This document shows positions 59,064-64,000 of a stretch of DNA of 64,000 nucleotides, in pieces; positions within the stretch are counted from its first letter, which is position 1; each line of letters begins with the position of its first letter. This DNA comes from Chryseobacterium indologenes (lineage in GTDB: Bacteria > Bacteroidota > Bacteroidia > Flavobacteriales > Weeksellaceae), in the NCBI GenBank assembly GCA_002439165.1, contig DJTE01000021.1, positions 62,001 through 126,000 of the forward strand, written 5' to 3'. The notes under the pieces are model-generated. The model did no database searches and was not told the origin of the DNA. It saw only the letters and a program-made list of their open reading frames with translations. The position numbers were made by a program, and so were the translations under genes.

Positions 59064-59840
59064 ATGGATAATCAGAAATTAATAATAGCAGACAGGATAT
59101 TTGAATCAAGACTGTTTCTGGGAACGGGTAAATTCGGTGATCTCAGAGAAATGGCAGCATCCGTTACGGCATCGGAGACCAATATGGTGACGATGGCTCT
59201 GAAGCGGATCGATTCCCAGGCTGAGGAAGACGGTTTGCTGGATTCACTGAAAAATACCCGTGTGCATCTGCTCCCCAATACTTCAGGGGCAAGAACTGCT
59301 AAAGAAGCGGTATTGGCAGCCCAGCTCGCCAGAGAGGCTCTGGAAACCAACTGGGTAAAACTCGAAATTCATCCCGATCCGAAATACCTTCTTCCCGATC
59401 CGGTAGAAACTCTTTACGCTACCGAAGAGCTTGCAAAACTGGGGTTTGTGGTCATGCCTTATATTCATGCTGATCCGGTACTGTGCAAACGTCTTGAAGA
59501 TGCAGGAACTGCTGTGGTCATGCCTTTGGGGGCTCCTATCGGAACCAATAAAGGGCTGAGAACACTTGATTTTCTTGAAATCATCATCAGTCAGACTAAG
59601 GTGCCTGTGGTGGTAGACGCGGGAATAGGAGCGCCATCGGATGCCGCCAAAGCAATGGAAATGGGAGCGGATGCGGTGTTGGTAAATACAGCAATTGCTG
59701 TGGCGGGAAATCCGGTGAATATGGCTGTTGCCTTTAAAGAAGGAGTCATTGCAGGAAGAAGAGCTTTTGAATCCGGATTGGGTGCCGTTACGGATCATGC
59801 GGAAGCTTCCAGCCCGTTAACGTCTTTTTTATTCGGATAA
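59064..59840 (+). CDS. thiG: Thiazole synthase ThiG
   Basis: A 258-residue TIM-barrel enzyme that condenses DXP, ThiS thiocarboxylate and dehydroglycine. Landmarks are FLGTGKFGD, MVTMALKRID, LLPNTSGARTAKEAVLAAQLAREAL, NWVKLEIHPDPKYLLPDP with the catalytic Lys, PLGAPIGTNKG, VVDAGIGAPSDAAKAMEMGADAVLVNTAIA. Gap of 89 bases to thiE; 9 bases to thiH. Confidence 0.96.
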   Translation: MDNQKLIIADRIFESRLFLGTGKFGDLREMAASVTASETNMVTMALKRIDSQAEEDGLLDSLKNTRVHLLPNTSGARTAKEAVLAAQLAREALETNWVKLEIHPDPKYLLPDPVETLYATEELAKLGFVVMPYIHADPVLCKRLEDAGTAVVMPLGAPIGTNKGLRTLDFLEIIISQTKVPVVVDAGIGAPSDAAKAMEMGADAVLVNTAIAVAGNPVNMAVAFKEGVIAGRRAFESGLGAVTDHAEASSPLTSFLFG

Positions 59841-59849
59841 TACAGGAGA

Positions 59850-60974
59850 ATGAGCAGTTTTAAAGATACTTTTGAAGCTTATCACTGGGATGAGGTAAAA
59901 GCAAAGCTGGAAAGTGTAACGCTGTCCGATGTACTGAAGAGCCTTCAGAAAAAGCATAAAACACCGGATGATTTTCTGAATCTGCTGTCTTCTGCCGCTG
60001 CTGAAAAACTTGAGCTGATGGCGAAAATGGCCAGGATGGCTACCCAAAAACGTTTCGGTAAAACGATTCAGCTATACGCACCGATGTATCTCAGCAATGA
60101 ATGCCAGAATATCTGTACCTACTGCGGCTTCAGTCTTGATAACCCGCTGAGGAGAAAAACACTTTCGGATACCGAGATAATGGTCGAAGCTTCCGTTTTA
60201 AAATCTATGGGAGTAAACCATGTTCTGCTGGTAAGCGGTGAGGCGAACAAAACAGTAGGTGTTCCGTATTTCCGGAATGCAGTGAGGCTGCTCAGACCTC
60301 ATTTTGCCAATATTTCGGTTGAAGTACAGCCGCTCTCGGAAGAGGAATATTCGGTACTGCATCAGGAAGGGGTACATTCTGTGCTGGTTTATCAGGAAAC
60401 GTATCACCGGGAAGTGTATAAAGAATATCATCCTAAAGGCAAAAAATCAAACTTTCATTTCCGGCTGGAGACCCCTGACAGAATCGGAAGAGCGGGAATC
60501 CATAAAATCGGGCTTGGGGTCCTGCTTGGTCTGGAAGACTGGCGGGTGGACAGTTTTTTTAATGCCCTTCATATTGATTATTTACAGAAAATATACTGGA
60601 AGAGCCGGTTTTCTGTTTCTTTTCCCAGACTCAGGCCGGCAGAAGGGATCATTGAACCCAATTTTATCATGGAAGACAGAGATCTGCTCCAGCTGATCTG
60701 TGCTTACAGGATCTGGAATGAAGACCTTGAAATTTCCATATCCACCCGTGAAAACGAGACATTCAGAAACCATATTATTTCCCTGGGAGCAACGGCGATG
60801 AGTGCCGGTTCCAAAACAAACCCCGGTGGTTACGCTGTGGATAAAGAATCTCTGGAACAGTTTGAGACCAGCGATGAGCGAAGCATGGAAGAGATCAGGA
60901 ATATAATAAAAAAAGCGGGATATGATCCGGTAATGAAAGACTGGGATTCCGTTTACAGCAGTTATAGAGGTTGA
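59850..60974 (+). CDS. thiH: Tyrosine lyase ThiH
   Basis: A 374-residue radical SAM enzyme that makes dehydroglycine from tyrosine for the thiazole ring. The cluster motif CQNICTYCGF (CxxxCxxC) is near residue 90, followed by NHVLLVSGE, ISVEVQPLSEEEY, YQETYHREVYKEYHPKGKKSNFHFRLETPDRIGRAG, and GATAMSAGSKTNPGGY. Using ThiH rather than an oxidase (ThiO) fits an organism that can live with low oxygen, as the cbb3 locus also suggests. Spacing to thiF is 2 bases. Confidence 0.94.
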   Translation: MSSFKDTFEAYHWDEVKAKLESVTLSDVLKSLQKKHKTPDDFLNLLSSAAAEKLELMAKMARMATQKRFGKTIQLYAPMYLSNECQNICTYCGFSLDNPLRRKTLSDTEIMVEASVLKSMGVNHVLLVSGEANKTVGVPYFRNAVRLLRPHFANISVEVQPLSEEEYSVLHQEGVHSVLVYQETYHREVYKEYHPKGKKSNFHFRLETPDRIGRAGIHKIGLGVLLGLEDWRVDSFFNALHIDYLQKIYWKSRFSVSFPRLRPAEGIIEPNFIMEDRDLLQLICAYRIWNEDLEISISTRENETFRNHIISLGATAMSAGSKTNPGGYAVDKESLEQFETSDERSMEEIRNIIKKAGYDPVMKDWDSVYSSYRG

Positions 60975-60976
60975 AC

Positions 60977-61687
60977 ATGAAAAAGGAAGATATTTTTGAG
61001 CGGTACAGCCGGCAGATATTTATAGAAGAGATCGGTTTGGATGGGCAGAAAAAAATACGGAGTTCCAAAGTTCTTGTGATAGGAGCCGGAGGTTTGGGAA
61101 GCCCTGTTATTCAGTATCTGGCAGCAGCCGGAGTAGGAACTCTCGGGATTGCGGATTTTGATGAGGTGGAGCTGCATAATCTGAACCGCCAAATCATTCA
61201 TAACGAAAATACTGTGGGAACCCTTAAAGTTACCAGCGCGGAACAGTTTGTAAAAAAGCTTAATCATCAGGTTAAATGTATAGGAATTAAGGAAAAAATA
61301 AATGAAGTAAATGCCGGAGAAATTCTTTGCCAATACGATATTATTATTGACGGATCAGATAATTTCTCAACAAGGTACCTGGTTAATGATATATGCGTAA
61401 AACTGAAAAAAACTCTGGTGTTTGGCAGTATTTCCGGGTTTTCGGGACAGACGGCGGTATTTAATCATAATGGCAGTAAAAATCTTAGGCACCTGTTTCC
61501 CGAGCCTCCCTTTGATGAGGATATTCCGGATTGTGACAGTCTTGGGGTTTTAGGAGCATTACCCGGCATAATAGGCAGTATGATGGCTATTCAGGCTTTG
61601 AAAGTTATTGCAGATCTCCCGGTGAGTTTAAATCAGCTTACCTTAGTGGATACATTGAACTGGAGATTCCAGACCGTAGATTTTTAA
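60977..61687 (+). CDS. thiF: ThiF/MoeB-type adenylyltransferase without zinc-binding cysteines
   Basis: A 236-residue E1-like enzyme that adenylates the ThiS C-terminus. The Rossmann nucleotide motif VLVIGAGGLGSP, the R in LHNLNRQIIH, DGSDNFSTRYLVND and LGVLGALPGIIGS are present. In usual ThiF/MoeB a CxxC precedes LFPEPP and a second CxxC follows near the C-terminus to hold zinc; here the first reads NLRHLFPEPP and no late CxxC is seen. The remaining Cys in DCDSLGVLG is kept. Start: ATG 60977 (a TTG six bases earlier is possible). Last gene of the operon. Confidence 0.9.
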   Translation: MKKEDIFERYSRQIFIEEIGLDGQKKIRSSKVLVIGAGGLGSPVIQYLAAAGVGTLGIADFDEVELHNLNRQIIHNENTVGTLKVTSAEQFVKKLNHQVKCIGIKEKINEVNAGEILCQYDIIIDGSDNFSTRYLVNDICVKLKKTLVFGSISGFSGQTAVFNHNGSKNLRHLFPEPPFDEDIPDCDSLGVLGALPGIIGSMMAIQALKVIADLPVSLNQLTLVDTLNWRFQTVDF

Positions 61688-61782
61688 TGGAATAAAATAC
61701 TGTAATTTCTTTCCTCAGCACCTCATAACACTCACTTATAAACTCCGTAAATATGACGAAATATAATTCTTTGATACCCTTA

Positions 61783-61820
61783 AAAATAAAAAGGCAGTAA
61801 CGATTGTACTGCCTTTATAA
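61783..61820. terminator. Bidirectional terminator between thi operon and receptor gene
   Basis: Stem aaaggcagt/actgccttt with A/T-rich flanks on both sides. Convergent genes share it. Confidence 0.75.
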
Positions 61821-61824
61821 ATCT

Positions 61825-64000
61825 TTATTGCGGGGTCTGCATTACTCCTCCGCTTTCTTCTTTTTTGTTTTGATTCAGGATATTAGGATCCTCTTTTGCC
61901 AGTTTGTTTTTGGTAGGAATCTTATAATTGATCGAGATTCCGAAATTTCTGGTATCATTTTTAGAACGGATGGTTACCGGCATTCCCTGCAGCGGGCTGG
62001 AATGGGCCTGCATTACCTGGGAGTTGAAAATATCATTCGCAAATAATGAAACCGTTAAACGCTTATCCATAAACTTCTTGGTCAGGGTCAGGTTCAGAGA
62101 ATTGTTGAATGGCTTGTCTGCGGTAAAATAAAAATAACTTCCTTTTGGGGTTAAATAGCTGTAATTGGCATTTAACGTTATTTCTTTCGGAAGAATCAGC
62201 TGCGTCATCACATTGAAAATCCAGAAACCTTTATTGTTCAGACCATCGATTTCATGCTTCTGATAACCCGCATAAAGATACATAAAGTTGATCTTGTCCG
62301 GATTGAAGTTGAATTTCATAATCTCACTCAGAGGTTTGCTGAAAACCATAAACGGAATCGGAAGACCTACATTGAAATTATGGATTCTCATATTGGAAAT
62401 ATTCACCTGCTGATTATACAGGTTTTTTCCGTCCCTCATGATAAGCTGTGCTACCTGATTTTTTGCCGAACTTACACTGTATCCGATGAAAGCATAGTCA
62501 AAAGCGGAAACTTTCACCTCGTAATTATCAAATATCGTAGGCTGAAGATTCGGGTTACCGTTGATCTGTGTGTTAGGTCCTCCGAATGTCGTGTTGTTCG
62601 GGTTCAGGGCAGAAATACTCGGAAGGCTGATTTTCTTGTTATAATTGGCAGCTACATACACCTGGTTCATCAGGTTGTACTGTACACTGGCGTTCGGGAA
62701 GAATTTGAATTTATTGAAAGGAAGAAGAGCAGCTTCTGTCAGGCCGTTCTGCGAACTGTATACTCTTGTTGTTCCGGAAATATCATAATTTTCGGCACGT
62801 CCACCCAGGATGAAGTCGAATTTTTTCAGCTTGGCCTGGAATTCAAGATAGGTGGAAGCAGTCTGTCTCTGGTACTCAAGGTTGGTGATACCTCTGCTTT
62901 CCGTATCGAAGTCCATTTTTTCATATAAACCTCCGAAGCTTACCTTACCTCCGTCCATCAGTTTAATCGGTTGCGAATAATCCACTTTAAAGTTCGCAAT
63001 TCTCATGTCTGTGCTGTTGTTCAGGATATTTCCCGTAGGGTTGCCCACAGGCTGTCCGTCGGTAAAGGACTCATATCTCAGGATATTGTCCTGGTTGAAT
63101 TTATTATCCGATTTGGTAAAGCCGAACTGGAAATCCAGCTTTTTAGATTTGTCATCAAAACGCTTCTGGTAGGTAACCACGGCTTCCTGTCTTACATTAT
63201 TGGAATTCGAAGCGTCAAAATTATTATTAAACGTATAATCTTTCAGGTAATATCCATTTGGATTGGTTATATCCGGAATTATTTTCGTTGCAAATCCGCT
63301 GCTTAAGGTATAATTATCATTATTGTTGTGATAAATGTCGTAGTTCAGCAATAGCCTGTCCATACCCAGATCAAAGGTAACACCGGCTTTTGCAAAATAA
63401 CCGCGGCTTACCCTGTCCGTATTACTGCTCAGCAGCTCATCCTGCTGGTTTATCATCATATTTTCACGATAGTTCTGGCCTACGTTCAGCTGCCACCCGA
63501 AATACTTATTTCTCGCATTCAGATTCAGGGAATTACTCGTCCGGCTTCTGTATTTATCATAATCAGAGAATGAATAGTTTCCGGAATAGGTAGCTGTTAA
63601 ATACTTATTGGCATTTTTATTCGTAATGATATTCATGATTGCGCCTCCGGAAGTAGCCGGAAATTCTGCTCCCGGCTGTGTAATCACTTCAATTCTGTCT
63701 ACGGAATTGGCAGGCATTCCTTCAAGAAACGAATTCAGCTCATTAGAGGTGATGTTTAAAGGGCGGCCGTTCAGGTAGACATCCAGCATTTTCCCCTGAT
63801 ACATCATTCCGGCAATATCCGTAGAAACCAGTCCCGGAAGCTTTTTTATGCCTTCAAGAACGTTTCCTGTATTCAGCTGCGGCTGTTCCGAGAAATCAAA
63901 AATAGTACGGTCTGCCTTCTGTTCGATGGCTTTTTTAGTTTTGGTGATCACAATCCCTTCAATCTGTTTTTCTTTCGAGGTATTGTTCTTTTCCTGAGAA
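61825..64000 (-). CDS. TonB-dependent-receptor-like outer membrane protein (5' end outside window)
   Basis: At least 724 residues are in view and the frame is open to the window edge, so the start lies beyond 64000. It shows a plug-like domain (VLEGIKKLPGLVSTDIAGMMYQGKMLDVYLNGRPLN, then VDRIEVITQPGAEFPATSGGAIMNIIT) followed by many beta-strand-like stretches, as in the outer-membrane-protein beta-barrel family close to TonB receptors (CarboxypepD_reg-type N-terminus expected upstream). EGIVITKTKKAIEQ lies just at the edge. The barrel may end at NFGISINYKIPTK, before a polar tail. Substrate unknown; one gene next to a thi operon is weak evidence for thiamin uptake. Confidence 0.85.
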   Translation of the reverse strand, partial: SQEKNNTSKEKQIEGIVITKTKKAIEQKADRTIFDFSEQPQLNTGNVLEGIKKLPGLVSTDIAGMMYQGKMLDVYLNGRPLNITSNELNSFLEGMPANSVDRIEVITQPGAEFPATSGGAIMNIITNKNANKYLTATYSGNYSFSDYDKYRSRTSNSLNLNARNKYFGWQLNVGQNYRENMMINQQDELLSSNTDRVSRGYFAKAGVTFDLGMDRLLLNYDIYHNNNDNYTLSSGFATKIIPDITNPNGYYLKDYTFNNNFDASNSNNVRQEAVVTYQKRFDDKSKKLDFQFGFTKSDNKFNQDNILRYESFTDGQPVGNPTGNILNNSTDMRIANFKVDYSQPIKLMDGGKVSFGGLYEKMDFDTESRGITNLEYQRQTASTYLEFQAKLKKFDFILGGRAENYDISGTTRVYSSQNGLTEAALLPFNKFKFFPNASVQYNLMNQVYVAANYNKKISLPSISALNPNNTTFGGPNTQINGNPNLQPTIFDNYEVKVSAFDYAFIGYSVSSAKNQVAQLIMRDGKNLYNQQVNISNMRIHNFNVGLPIPFMVFSKPLSEIMKFNFNPDKINFMYLYAGYQKHEIDGLNNKGFWIFNVMTQLILPKEITLNANYSYLTPKGSYFYFTADKPFNNSLNLTLTKKFMDKRLTVSLFANDIFNSQVMQAHSSPLQGMPVTIRSKNDTRNFGISINYKIPTKNKLAKEDPNILNQNKKEESGGVMQTPQ

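Overview
This window comes from a Bacteroidota chromosome, most likely a flavobacterium of the Chryseobacterium/Elizabethkingia group (Weeksellaceae). The evidence is a T9SS type A sorting domain protein, many short-signal lipoproteins (SC or SCG followed by acidic residues), TANNTTTG-type -7 promoter elements, a fused CcoN-CcoO cbb3 oxidase subunit, and a peptide with the double-glycine leader style I associate with Chryseobacterium. I see no transposon, integrase, prophage, CRISPR array, tRNA or rRNA. Most of the window is ordinary chromosomal backbone, packed with genes and punctuated by clear hairpin terminators.

Layout. 1-2316: 3' end of a B12-dependent methylmalonyl-CoA mutase and an M28 peptidase. 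2317-2729: a short transcript with its own promoter, a 25-codon ORF and a terminator. 2730-6939: the most interesting block, an RNA-repair/ribosome-rescue module made of a basic unknown protein, RtcB RNA ligase, a predicted nucleotidyltransferase, release factor PrfH and a TPR protein, with a 170 bp nested inverted repeat inside it. 7023-13868: dipeptide epimerase, two small cytochrome c lipoproteins, MeaB (the mutase chaperone), a DUF4251 lipoprotein, an M48 protease, and an Mla-type lipid ABC transporter. 13984-18622: sugar-phosphate transferase, QueE, FolD, Pgi. 18866-25555: ECF sigma factor with a membrane partner, TraB/GumN, DUF4349, acyl-CoA dehydrogenase, DoxX, a GG-leader cysteine-rich peptide, and an AI-2E-family transporter. 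25745-34389: Lon, a PpiD/SurA-like chaperone, an MCE protein, and Hdr-like Fe-S proteins. 34390-34885: a non-coding stretch packed with palindromes. 34886-40160: unknown protein, acetyltransferase, flippase, SerS, lipoproteins.

40284-51559 holds a complete cbb3 cytochrome oxidase locus on the minus strand (ccoI, ccoS, ccoNO, ccoQ, ccoP, ccoG, fixH, a SafE-like protein, paralogous lipoproteins), divergent from a Crp/Fnr regulator. 51622-53444 holds panB, a small membrane protein and an RluA-type pseudouridine synthase. 53637-55472 encodes a T9SS-secreted protein. 55575-61687 is a thiamin operon (thiS, thiC, tenI-like, thiE, thiG, thiH, thiF) behind a TPP riboswitch. Its expression platform can be read from the sequence: the thiS start codon sits in a hairpin whose other arm can alternatively pair with the aptamer 5' strand. 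The window ends inside a TonB-dependent-receptor-like outer membrane protein.

The best candidates for something under-described are the RtcB-nucleotidyltransferase-PrfH-TPR module, the orphan GG-leader peptide, the short leader-like transcript at 2327-2530, and the palindrome clusters at 4930-5099 and 34505-34862. All assignments rest on reading motifs by eye; no database search was run.
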